A stretch of DNA of 64,000 bases from Sisyra terminalis. Taxonomy: Eukaryota; Arthropoda; Insecta; Neuroptera; Sisyridae. Shown here piece after piece: positions 1-12,200 of the stretch. The stretch is from contig OY292278.1 of the NCBI GenBank assembly GCA_958496175.1, positions 41,416,001 through 41,480,000 of the forward strand, read 5' to 3'. The notes beneath the pieces are model-generated. The model did no database searches. It was not told where the DNA came from and saw only the letters and a list, made by a program, of their open reading frames with translations. Position numbers and translations under genes: made by a program. How positions within the stretch are numbered: position 1 is the stretch's first letter; each line of letters opens with the position of its first letter.

Positions 1-2629
1 TATGAAAATTATAATTGAAAATATCTATTCATATACGATAGTTAATTTAAATGGTGTCGGGAATCTAAAAAAAAATCTGCACAAATAAAATTATTAGTAC
101 TCAAAGAAAGATCAACTAAATTAAAATTATTACTTTTTTTTTAATGGATGGCAGACGGAACCACAAGAAACTGATTGTTTAAATATGTTCCTCTGTGGTT
201 TCACTGTTTTTCTCTTGTAGGATTTTTAATCAATCAGTATCAAGAGCAAACTCTCCTTCGCTTATTTTCCTCCATACTTCTAAGGATTAACGGTTCATAG
301 ATCTATTTCTGAAACTGGAAACAATTTCATTTTAATATTTATTGTTCTATTCAAATCATATAGAAAAAATTCGTCTTACCAAAATTTGACTTCATAGATC
401 ATAAATTTTCCAACATATTCTTGCAGATGATGAATTTTGGATGAACATCTCGTCTCTTTTGGTTACTCTTCTGGGCGAAAATGTTTCTAAATGCAGAAAC
501 AACACTTTGAACTGAGCACTCATACAAACTCATTAACACTTTAACACTTCAACACTTAGTGTTCCAATTATATAACACATTTTCACAACACAACACAAAT
601 CACTGACCGAAACGCGTATTCCAAATTGTGTAACGGAAGCGCACTTACTTTAATTTTTATAACACTTTTCACTTGGTCTATTCTCATTTTTAGTTAAAGA
701 CGAAGGAAGAAAAAAATAATTAGTTAATTAAAAACTTGACTCTATATCTCTATGCTACAATAGAGAGTATCGCAATATTGGCAATCCCTGCTACAAGGGA
801 CATCCCCATTTACCTGCCTATAACATTGAAACCACTTTGGCCACCAACTACCTAACAAACTACTAAGCTAATCGTTGCAACCAGGATTCGAACTCGTACA
901 CAACATCAATTGATGTCCTGGAATCCAATACCTAACGAATCGCGAACAAAAAATGCACTTTACATGTACGGAAAAACACTTAAAGTTCACACTTGTTTAT
1001 AAATTGTTTTCTTTTAAACGTCCCCGAAAGTGCATTTTATTTAAATAAAACTACTTTAATAAACCGCGCGCGGAGTAAAAGCAAACGGAAAAGTGACCAA
1101 AAGTGGTTCCTCTACAAAAGCCCACACCCCCTAGCTGAAAAGGAATCAAGTGGGTTAGATAAGAAAAACTACGGACTTAACTTTGATCGAAGTCCTCGTC
1201 AGCTACTATCGCCTTCCAGGAACGGCAACTCCAAAGAAGAACAGCTTCCATCTCCAACTCCATAAATCCAGGTATTGATGATCACTAGAGTTCTCAAAAT
1301 GCACTTTTCACACCGATCGCGACACGACACGAAATTTCGTGTTACACTCCCGAAACGATTTAAAATTTCGCGGAAATTTCGAATATCTAGTTTATGCTTT
1401 ATAACTAAAAAGCGTAGATTTGTAAAAGTTCACGTATTACCGATAATGTAATCAAGGTAGAATACATAGTAAAACCGCGCGCGAACGGTACGAAATATTT
1501 TAACGAACGGAAAACGAAACGATTCACAACATTAAACTCCTTTTTTTTAGCTGGAAAAGATTCGAGTGGATTAGTATGGAAAAACATATGTTTTATCTTA
1601 AATATAAATACTTACGAGGAGTATAAAACCCCAGCGGCCGTTAAAATATTTTAGAATTCCAGATGTCGTGTCCAATTCTGATGTGGCCCCTGAAGTGATG
1701 AAGCCACAGGCGAACAGTAGAGATCCTTAAAGACAGCTAAGTAGTGCCCACCAGAAATCCTTTTAATTTTCATATGTAGTAGTCTTAATTGAATCAATTA
1801 ATTACTTAAACAAATATTACTTTTGGAACCTTAGTTCCCAATTTTTGGTTGAACTTTGTCTCTTTAATGAATTCTCGATCGTCTTAACTTAAATTCTTAA
1901 CTCCTTTTGGAAGCTAAAATAATGATCGACTCAATTAATATGTTTAATATCATTTATTGATATTACTTATGAGGAGTTAGTACATATGAGGAGGATAAAT
2001 CCCAGACAATCGTTTTGCTTCCAAGTATTCTACAGCACGGGTGCAAACACGAAAATTTCCTCTTCAGCTATTGAAACCATTAACAAACGTTTTGCAAATC
2101 CATGATTCCCAAATGAAACTTCTTATCGTTGAAACAGTATTATGTTACAGTATTCAGATTCTATAAAAAAGAAGAAAATAATAACTATCGTTGAAACAAT
2201 CCAATAATTTATAAAATTTCTTACCAGCAATGCCTTTCACTTCTGGTTAAAATACGAAATTCTGGTTGAATTATCTCTACTGTACCAATGTTATGTGTTA
2301 ATTAACTTCATTTGTAGCTGGAAAAGGAATAAAAGAATTAGTATACAAAATATTAATTCTTAATATAAATACATACGGCGAAGATAATTATTTAAGAATC
2401 ATCAAAGCTTCTTAGAATAGCACAAGATTACTACAATCTTCAATAGGTCCTCTTCGGGTGTATATTATATAAAAAGATTTACCCTAAAAATAAATTAATG
2501 ATTAGGAATTTACCTAATAATGTAAAGAGAAAAATAAACTCACATTACTATCACCGTTTAATAACCATCCAAATTTCAATATTCAAAAACATTTTTAAAC
2601 AGCTATATATTTCATATTACTAATTTTCG
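1..2629. repeat. 2.6-kb tandem repeat, copy 1
   Basis: First copy of a long tandem repeat. Bases 60-700 reappear almost unchanged about 2,629 bp later. The unit holds a minus-strand tRNA-like segment (about 750-946), a block with two CpG-rich palindromic spots (ccgcgcgcgg near 1057, a shorter form near 1474), and a diverged internal sub-repeat. Compared with copy 2 it lacks roughly 340 bp after about 2137. Open frames are short and are broken by indels in other copies, so I read it as non-coding. The left end may lie outside the window. Confidence 0.85.
750..946 (-). mobile_element. tRNA-like / SINE-like segment, copy 1
   Basis: On the minus strand, GTTCGAATCC (RC of 884-893) fits the pol III B box GWTCRANNC. 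An A-box-like TTAGGTATTGG lies 35-45 bases upstream at the usual tRNA spacing. About 130 bp of body follow, ending near a hairpin around ctacaatagag. A tRNA-derived SINE is the simplest reading. Against it: no clean acceptor stem, no poly(A) tail, and no copy seen outside this block, so the element ends cannot be separated from the tandem unit. Confidence 0.35.
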
Positions 2630-5570
2630 TAATGAAAAATTATAATTGAAAATATCAATTCATATCTGATAGTTAATTTGAATGGTGTCGGGAATCTAAA
2701 AAAAAATCTGCACAAATAAAATTATTAGTACTCAAAGAAAGATCAACTAAATTAAAATTATTACTTTTTTTTTAATGGATGGCAGACGGAACCACAAGAA
2801 ACTGATTGTTTAAATATGTTCCTCTGTGGTTTCACTGTTTTTCTCTTGTAGGATTTTTAATCAATCAGTATCAAGAGCAAACTCTCCTTCGCTTATTTTC
2901 CTCCATACTTCTAAGGATTAACGGTTCATAGATCTATTTCTGAAACTGGAAACAATTTCATTTTAATATTTATTGTTCTATTCAAATCATATAGAAAAAA
3001 TTCGTCTTACCAAAATTTGACTTCATAGATCATAAATTTTCCAACATATTCTTGCAGATGATGAATTTTGGATGAACATCTCGTCTCTTTTGGTTACTCT
3101 TCTGGGCGAAAATGTTTCCAAATGCAGAAACAACACTTTGAACTGAGCACTTATACAAACTCATTAACACTTTAACACTTCAGCACTTAGTGTTCCAGAT
3201 ATATAACACATTTTCGCAGCACAACACAAATCACTGACCGAATCGCGTATTCCAAATTGTGTAACGGAAGCGCACTTACTTTAATTTTTATAACACTTTT
3301 CACTGGGTCTATTCTCATTTTTATTTAAAGACGAAGGAAGAAAAAAATAATTAGTAAACACAAATCCTGAATCTATCTCTATGCTACAATAGAGAGTATC
3401 GCAATATTGGCAATCCCTGCTACAAGGGACATCCCCATTTACCTGCCTATAACATTGAAACCACTTTGGCCACCAACTACCTAACAAACTACTAAGCTAA
3501 TCGTTGCAACCAGGATTCGAACTCGTGCACAACATCAATTGATGTCCTGGAATCCAAAACCTAACGAACCGCGAAAAAAAAATGCACTTTATTTGTACGG
3601 AAATCCACTTTCAATTCACACTTGTTTATATATTGTTTTTTTAAAAGTCCCCGAAAGTGCATTTTATTTAAATAAAACTACTTTAATAAGCCGCGCGCGG
3701 AACAAAAACAAACGGAAAAGTGACCAAAAGTGGTTCCTCTACAAAAGCCCAAGCCCCCTAGCTGAAAGGGAATCAAGTGGATTAGGTAAAAAAAACTACG
3801 GACTTAACTTGAATCGAAGTCCTCGTCAGCTACCAACGCCTTCCAGGAACAGCAACTCCAAAGAAGAACAGCTTCCATCTCCGGCTCCATTATTCCTGTT
3901 ATTGATGATCACTAGAGTTCACAAAATGCACTTTTCACACCGATCGCGACACGACACGAACTTTCGTGTAACACTCCCGAACGATTTAAAATTTCGAGAA
4001 AATTTCGAATAACTAGTTTATGCTTTATAACTAAAAAGCGTATAGATTTGTAAGAGTTCACGTATTACCGATAATATATTCAACGTAGAATATACATTGT
4101 AACACCGCGCGCGAACGAAACGGAAAATTTTAACGGACGGAAAACGAAACTATTCACTATACTAAACTCCTTTTATTTTTAGCTGTAAAAGAATGGAGTG
4201 GATTAGTACGGAAAAATATTTGTTTTAACTCAAATAAAAATACTTACGAGGAGGATAAAACCCCAGCAGCCGTTAAAATAATCTAGAACTCCAGATGTCG
4301 CGTCCAATGTGGTCCCTGAAGAGATGAAGCCCAAGGCGAACAGTGGAGATCCTCAAAGACATCTAAGTAGTCCTCGCCAGAAATCCCTTAACTTTTTATA
4401 TGTTTTAGTCATAATTGAATCAATTAAATTACTTAAAAAAATATTACCTATGGAACATTTAATCCCAATTTTTGGTTCAACATTGTCTCTTTAATGAATT
4501 CTCGATCGTCTTAACTTAAGTTCTTAACTACTTTTGGAAGCTAAAAAAATGATCAACTCAATTAATATGTTAAATATCATTTATTGATGTTAGTACATAG
4601 GAGGAGTATAAATCCTAGAAAATCGTTTTGCTTCCAAGCATTCTAGAGCACGGGTGGAAAGTCGAAGAGTTTCTCTTCAGCTATTGAAACCACCGAAAAC
4701 GTTTTTCAAATCAATGATTTCCAAATGAAACTACTTATCGTTGAAACAGTATTATGCTTAAGAATTCAATAAGTATTCCTAAAAATATAAAAATTCCTGT
4801 ACTAAATGAAAATTAAGTGAATTATGTAAACTTACTTGCTTTTAAAGAATTTCAACCTCTAAATTCTTTTCCATTACTTCGTTTTTCATTCATCTGCTGA
4901 CTATTCCTCAGCCTTTGGAGCCATATAATTTCAATCGGTAATGTTCCAAAAGTTCTGCAAAAAGTAGCATATCCCTTGCCATAATAACCATAGGACTCTA
5001 ACTTTTGATAGCAGCTCCATTCCTCTAGCAGTATCGATCAAATTGATCGATTTTGTGAATTTCTCAAATCGTCTTTAATAATCTAAGCTGGATGTATCAG
5101 ATTCTATAAAGAGGAAGAAAATAATTACTTTTGGTAAAACAATCCAATAATTTAAAACTTTCTTACCTGCAATATCTTTCAAATCTGGTTGAAATACTCT
5201 TATTTCTTCTGTATCAATTTTATAAGTTAATTAACTTCATTTTATGCTGACAATAAATGCAGTGAATAAGTATAATAAATATAACGTTTTAATATCAATA
5301 CATACGAAGAGGATAATTCCTCAGCAATCATTAAAGCTTCTTAGAAAAGCACAAGATTACTACAATTTCCAATAGCTCCTCTTCGAATGTATATTATATA
5401 AAAAGAATTCCTAAAAAAAAATCCTAAAAATAAGAAAAAATTAAGAGGAATTTACTTAACAATGAAAAGAGACAAGAAAACTCACACCACCATCACCATT
5501 TAAAACCATCCAAATTTCAATATCCAACAACGTTTTAATCAGCTATACATTTTATACTGCTAATTTTCGT
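2630..5570. repeat. 2.9-kb tandem repeat, copy 2
   Basis: Second copy in the same orientation. It is closest to copy 1 in its first 900 bp. It is the longest copy because it keeps a segment at about 4758-5095 that copy 1 lacks; copy 3 shares part of it (compare 4760-4820 with 7730-7790). The open frame at 3539-4012 is the longest in the block but is frameshifted in copies 3 and 4. Confidence 0.85.
3378..3576 (-). mobile_element. tRNA-like / SINE-like segment, copy 2
   Basis: Same segment as at 750-946, B-box-like GTTCGAATCC on the minus strand at 3513-3522. It carries a perfect 14-bp palindrome acatcaattgatgt where an anticodon arm would lie. Confidence 0.35.
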
Positions 5571-8100
5571 AATGAAAAATTATAATTGAAAATATCAATT
5601 CATATACCAATAGATAATATGAATAGTGCCTGGAATCAAAAAAAAAAAAAATCTGCCACAAATTAAATTATTAGTACGAAAAGAAAGATCAACTAAATGA
5701 AAGTAGTTACTTTTTTTTAATGGATGGTAGACGGAACCACAAGAAACTTATTGATTGAATAAGTATGTTCTTCTGTGGTTTCTCTTGTAGGAATTTCTAA
5801 TCAGTCAGTGTCAATAGGAAACTCTTCTTCCCTAATTTTCCTTCATACTGCTATGGATTAACGGTTCATAGAACTATTTCTGAAACTGGAAACAAATCCA
5901 TTTTAATAGTTATTGATCTATTCAAATCTGAAAAAAGACGTCTTACCAAAATTTTATTATTCTAAGATCATCAATTTTCCACCAAGTTCTTGAAGATGAT
6001 GAAGTAATGTTGAATTTTGAATGAACATCTCGTCTCCTCTGGTAACTCTTTTTGGCGAAAATGTTTCCAAATGCAGAAACAATACATTGAACTGAGCACT
6101 CACATTAACTCATTAACACCTTAACACTTCAACACTTAGTGTTCCAGTTATATAACACATTTTCACAACACAACACACATCACTGACCGAAACGCGTATT
6201 CCAAATTGTGTAACGGGAGCGAACTCACTTTCATTTTATACACTTTTCAGTTTGTCTATTCTCATACTTATTTAATGACGAGGGAAAAAAATTATTAGTA
6301 AATACAAATCCAGAATCTATCTCTATGCTACAATAGAGAGTATCGTAATATTGGCAATCCCTGCTACAAGGGACATCCCCATTTACCTGCCTATATCATT
6401 GAAACCACTTTGGCCACCGACTACCTAACATACTACTAAGCTAATCGTTGCAACCAGGATTCGAACTCGTACACAACATCAATTGATGTCCTGGAATCCA
6501 ATACCTAACGAATCGCGAACAAAAATGCACTTTATCAATCGAATAATCACTTAAAGTTCACACTTGTTTATAAATTGTTTTATTTTAAACGTCCCCGAAA
6601 GTGCATTTTATTTAAATAAAACTGCTTTAATAAACCGCGCGCGGAAAAAAACAAACGGAAAAGTGACCAAAAGTGGTTCCTCTACAAAAGCCCAAACCCC
6701 CTAGCTGAAAAAGAATCAAGTGGGATTAGGTAAAAAAACTACGGACTTAGCATTGATCGAAGTCCTCGTCAGCTACTATCGCCTTCCAGGGACAGCAACT
6801 CCAAAGAAGAACAGCTTCCATCTCCAACTCCATAATTCCAGGCATTGATGATCACCAGAGTTCTCAAAATGCACTTTTCACACCGATCGCGACACGACAC
6901 GAACTTTCGTGTAACACTCCCGAACGATTTAAAATTTCGCGAAAATTTCGAATAACTAGTTTATGCTTTATAACTAAAAAGCGTATAGATTTGTAAGAGT
7001 TCACGTATTACCGATAATGTATTCAACGTAGAATACATAGTAAAACCGCGCGCGAAACGAAACGAAAAGGAATATTTTTACGGACGGAAAACGAAACGAT
7101 TCGCTACACTAAACTCCTTTTAATTTTAGCTGGAAAAGAAACAAGAGAATTTATATAAAAAGCTTTTTGCTCTAACTTATAGGAGTAGGATAAATACTTA
7201 CGAGGAGGATAAAACCCCAGCTGCCGTTAAAGTTTTCCAGAATTCCAGATGTCGCGTCCAATTGTGATATGGTCCCTGAAGTGATGAAACCACAGTAGAG
7301 ATCCTCAAAGACAACCAAGAAGTAGGTACTCTCCAGAAATTCCTTACATTTTCATATGTATTAGTCTTAATTGAATCAATTAATTGCGTAAACAAATATT
7401 ACCTCTGGAACTTCAGTTCCCAATTTTTAGTTAAATTTTGCCTTCTTGGTGAAATCACGATTGCTATCGAGGTCTTAACGTAAGTTCTTAACTCCTTTAT
7501 TTAGCTAAAAAATGATCAACTCAATTAATATGTTTAATATCGTATATTGATTTTAGTACATATAAAGGAATAATTCCTAGACAATCGTTTTGCTTCCAAG
7601 TATTCTAGAGGACGGGTGTAAACTCGAAGAGTTCCTCTTCAGCTATTGAAACCACCGACAAAGGTTTTTATAATCCATGATTCATAATGTAGGTACATAA
7701 TGTTGTAACGGTGTTATCCTGAAGAATTCTATACGTATTCCTAAAAATGAATAAGTTCCTTTAGTTAAACGTAAATTCAGTGAAGACATTATATGTATAC
7801 TTACTGCCTTTTCAAAAACATCGGTATCTTAATTCCTTTCCATTACTTCGTTTTCATGAATATTAACTTCTAAAACAAAATTTCTAATCGTCTGGTTACA
7901 ATTTGCATGTTTGGAAATTTGAAACGGATTTTTCTATAATCTAAAAGAAAGGTAAATATTAAGAAAACGTTTCCTTAATTGTAAATTAAAGAAAACTTAC
8001 ATCTACTGCAAACCAATGGACAATATGTTAACAAAGTTTAATTTTAAAATATATTTAAATATGTGGAAACTTCTTAAGATTCCAAACATTTCATATTGAT
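5571..8100. repeat. 2.5-kb tandem repeat, copy 3
   Basis: Third copy, more diverged than copies 1 and 2. The anchor ggattcgaac lies at 6457, 2,944 bp after its counterpart at 3513. Small indels around 6645 and 6722 break the frame that is open in copies 1 and 2. The last 300 bp (about 7800-8100) are hard to align, so the end is approximate. Confidence 0.75.
6322..6520 (-). mobile_element. tRNA-like / SINE-like segment, copy 3
   Basis: Same segment, B-box-like motif at 6457-6466 on the minus strand. Well conserved compared with the surrounding parts of this copy. Confidence 0.35.
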
Positions 8101-9245
8101 TCAATTTATTCGTAATACTTTTAATTTTTTCAGAAGGCTTTTGGAAAATAAATCTGTAACAAATATTTCTTTTACTATGAAAAAATAAATCAATTGAAAT
8201 AAATTCTATACTTTTATTTTTAAATAAACATGCTCTTTTGTGGTTTTTTCCTGTTTTTCTCGTTTGTATATTTCTTCATTTCATTGTCAATGAAAAATTT
8301 CTCAAATTTTCCTCCATTCCTTCATAAATTAGAAGTCTTTGTTCTTTTTCTGAATATGGAAACAATTCCATGTTAATATTAATTGTTCCACTCAAATCAA
8401 TTTGAAATTATAAGTTTTACCAAAATTTTACTTCAAATATTGCCAATTCTCCTGCGTATTTTTGAAGACGATGTTATGGTCATGGATTTAACATAGAATT
8501 CTCCTTTCCGCTAGTGACTCTCCTCGGCAAAAATGTATCCAAATTGCACGAACAACACTTTAGCACGTTAACACTTTAATACATTGACACCATTGACACT
8601 TCAACACTTATTCCTTCAGGGATTACAACACTCACATCACTAAACTAATCACTGACCGAAACGCGTATTCCAAATTGTGTAACGGAAGCGCAATCACTTT
8701 AATTTTTAAAACACTTTTCACTTGGTCTATTCTCATACTTATTTAATGACGAGGGAAAAAAATTATTAGTAAATACAAATCCTGAATCTATCTCTATGCT
8801 ACAATAGAGAGTATCGTAATATTGGCAATCCCTGCTACAAGGGACATCCCCATTTACCTGCCAATAACATTGAAACCACTTTGGCCACCAACTACTTAAC
8901 AACTACTAAGCTAATCGTTGCAACCAGGATTCGAACTCGTACACAACATCAATTGATGTCCTGGAATCCAATACCTAACGAATCGCGAACAAAAAATGCA
9001 CTTTACATGTACGGAAAAACACTTAAAGTTCACACTTGATTATAAATTGTTTTTTTAAAAGTCCCCGAAAGTGCATTTTATTTACAAAACTACTTTAATA
9101 AACCGCGCGCGGAGCAAAAGCAAACGGAAAAAGTGACCAAAAGTGGTTCCTCTACAAAAGCCCAAACCCCCTAGCTGAAAAGTAATCAAGTGGATTAGAT
9201 AAAAAAACTACGGACTTAACTTTAATCGAAGTCCTCGTCTGCTAC
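8101..9245. repeat. Truncated tandem repeat, copy 4
   Basis: Most diverged and incomplete copy at the edge of the block. Similarity is clear from about 8221, strong across the tRNA-like segment (8780-8995), and stops abruptly near 9245 inside the agtcctcgtc block. Divergence rising toward the edge is what unequal exchange within a tandem array predicts. Confidence 0.7.
8793..8990 (-). mobile_element. tRNA-like / SINE-like segment, copy 4
   Basis: Same segment, B-box-like motif at 8927-8936. It is nearly unchanged although the rest of copy 4 is strongly diverged, which hints that it is a discrete element or is under conversion or selection. Confidence 0.35.
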
Positions 9246-12200
9246 CAACCGCTTTCACCGCTTCCATCCTGGATTTCTTCGTTCCAGTTTTTATCTCAAA
9301 CCACTAGTAGGATAAAAAAATCAGTGTTAGTTCAACGGTTTTTATAGATTAAAAAGATATCTTATAATTTTTTTTTAAATCTCTTAAAAGCTTTTGGTGG
9401 TAATTGAATAATGCATTTGCTTAGGTATTGAAATCATGATGGGAATACTATGCTTCTACGGGTGCCACGATTTGAAGACAAATTCTTATTGATCTTAACT
9501 AAGTAAGACGAATGGAAAGAATAAATGTTTTTGGTATCTGATTTAGTTTACGAGGTATCGATACTTAAAAATTGAAAAATTAAATTTTTCTTTCTTAACA
9601 ACATTTTTAATTTATTTTAACAACATAAGAATCCGTATTCAAATCGTGGTACCAAAATGAAAAAAAATTACGATGAATGTATGAATTTGTTTATATTTGA
9701 ATAAAAAACGTATAAAATGCTCATGTTTTAATATATTACATATTTTGAAATGTTTTTTATTCTTATTTTTTTATTTAAAACATATACGAGTAGGTGATTT
9801 CAATGCATGTAAGTCATTTTGGTTGTCAACCTAACATAATAAATAAATCTGCGCCATCTATGAGTCAAGAATAGAGCACTATATATGGATATGACAATGA
9901 CGAAATATCAATGACGAAATAACAATGACGATATAACAATGACGACATATAACTTTTGAACAATCAGGGAAAATGTTAAACGCGATTTATCAAAGATTTT
10001 CTTAGTGATTTGCATATTTTCCTGTTTTTTTTTAATGTAAAACAAAACAGCTGTGGAAATTTCTGTCAGAAATTGTCTTTTGTTTCAGGCATACGCATTT
10101 CATAATGACGAAATTTTTGCAGAAATTTATATAAAATAAGACTAACGGCTGAATAAAAAACGTGTTCAAGTATTGGAAATCAATTTTCTTTTGATTTTCA
10201 CTACTTTTCTTTGTTCAATTTTTGGTTTTTAATGATTATCAATTTTTGACCTTTAGCGATCAATCAGCGGTCAATCAATGACTCGTCAATTGTATGAAGT
10301 TACATGCAAAAGTGGCTCCCACCTATCAAATGCATTATCCAAAATGGCGATTTTTCTTTGTCATTTTTGGAAATGATTTTAAAATGCAAATTTTACGAAA
10401 TTTTCACTTACCTCAACATATGCAATATTAGAAATCGATTGCCCATTAATTACACTATCACTTTACACACTTTTTGGAATGATTCCAAATAAATTTTCCG
10501 ATTTTTCCGAAAAAAAATTTCGACCGAAATTCACCCATCTAAATCGTGAAGCGAACTGATCGATTGATATCGACTGGTACGGCCTGATACCTGGGCTATG
10601 CGGTCACCAAATGCTCTCCTTGCATAGGCATAGAAGACGCGCTGATTAGCAATTTTTGAAAAATAAAAAAAATAAAAAATAATTTTGAGTATAAAAAAAA
10701 ATTTTATAAAATTATTTTAAGTTTTAGGTAATAAGAAATTATTTTAATCCATAAATTCTGTAGACAAGTACTAACAGTGCAAGGTAACAATAAAAAAAAT
10801 TATGATAAGAAAATTAAAAAAAAATATTAAAGGAAAAATTTTTTATACAATGTATTCAAACTTTTGTAAATGAGCTCGAAAAAATAATTTTCGATAAAAT
10901 CATCTTTTTATGTCACCCATTTCTTTTTCCATTCAATTTTAAAGAAGTTCGTCTAAAATAGGGAAACATTGACATCCCACAATACCATAACCACTAATGT
11001 ACCAGGTTTTTCAACTTAGTAATGATGATATTATGAGACAATCATCATCATTTTCTTTATATCATTAAGATTGCTAATCTGTGAGACATTTTAGTGCGAA
11101 GAAATAGTCTTTCTCACTCCATCCGCATTTATTCCATGAATATCTTCCTCACTCGCTCTTCTCCATCAAAATTGCATTTCGTTGTAGTTAAAGCAACTGA
11201 TCTTTATTCGTATTACTTTCCGTTAGGATGGAACCTAACGGGTTTTATACTAGTGCCATGATAAGAAATATCTTTCCTTCGCTAAACATAACTAAATTTT
11301 CTTTGGCTATTCATCTTATCTACTCAATAGTTTAGGATTACATCACCTTGTATTCTACTAAGCCCCATAGATTTTTCCTGTCGATGAACCATTTGGAAGT
11401 TCTTTGTCTAGTATGCGTTAAGTTAAGTTTACCTTTTCGTTTAATTATCGATAAATGAGTCCTCATGTACCTCAATGATCATAAACTTCTTCGGACTGAA
11501 GAAGTTCCAAGCATTGTTACTATTTGACCAATCCAATCCTTTTGTTTTCTGCAATCACCAGAATAAATATGTGATCCATTTCTTTGATTAATTTTTATTA
11601 AGAAAATTAATCGATTGATCGAATACTATTCTTCCTTCATAGCTATAAAATTGCAGTACTCCCTCCGTTTTTGATTAATATCCAGATAGGAGTGTATAAT
11701 AGGCTCAGCCTTGGTCCAAAAATGACTTAACTCCTAAATGATATCCATGAGCCAGGCCTGGCATCCAGTCTCAATTTTAATTAAAATTTAAAAAAAAATC
11801 CATGATAATCCGAGAACTGCATATTTACTTACATATTACATATATCAAGACTGGCTCTATTGTGAGTATATTGGGAGTTCCTACATGGGTAACAATCAGG
11901 GTCGGATTTAGAGGACCGGAGGCCCCGGGGCAACAAAATAGTGGAAACTCCCTGACCCTAAATTGTTCTCCAAATAAAATAATTATTTTTTTCAGTCGAG
12001 TTTTCCAATAAATAATTTATTGTGAAACCAAATATAGATTTTTTTATTATTTAACAAATATATAAATATAATTAGAAACAAAAATTAGGTATCTGAAATT
12101 AAATTTTATCGTTAACGATGAGAATCTTCAGAGCTTTTTTCGCCGAAAAATCGTTGATGATTTCGCTGAAATCCAGTGATGGACAGTTTTGTTCCATCGT

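Noticed and set aside
3539..4012. 157-codon frame in tandem copy 2 and its 90-codon relative at 993-1265
   Set aside because: Copies 3 and 4 carry single-base indels in the same region, so the frame is not maintained.
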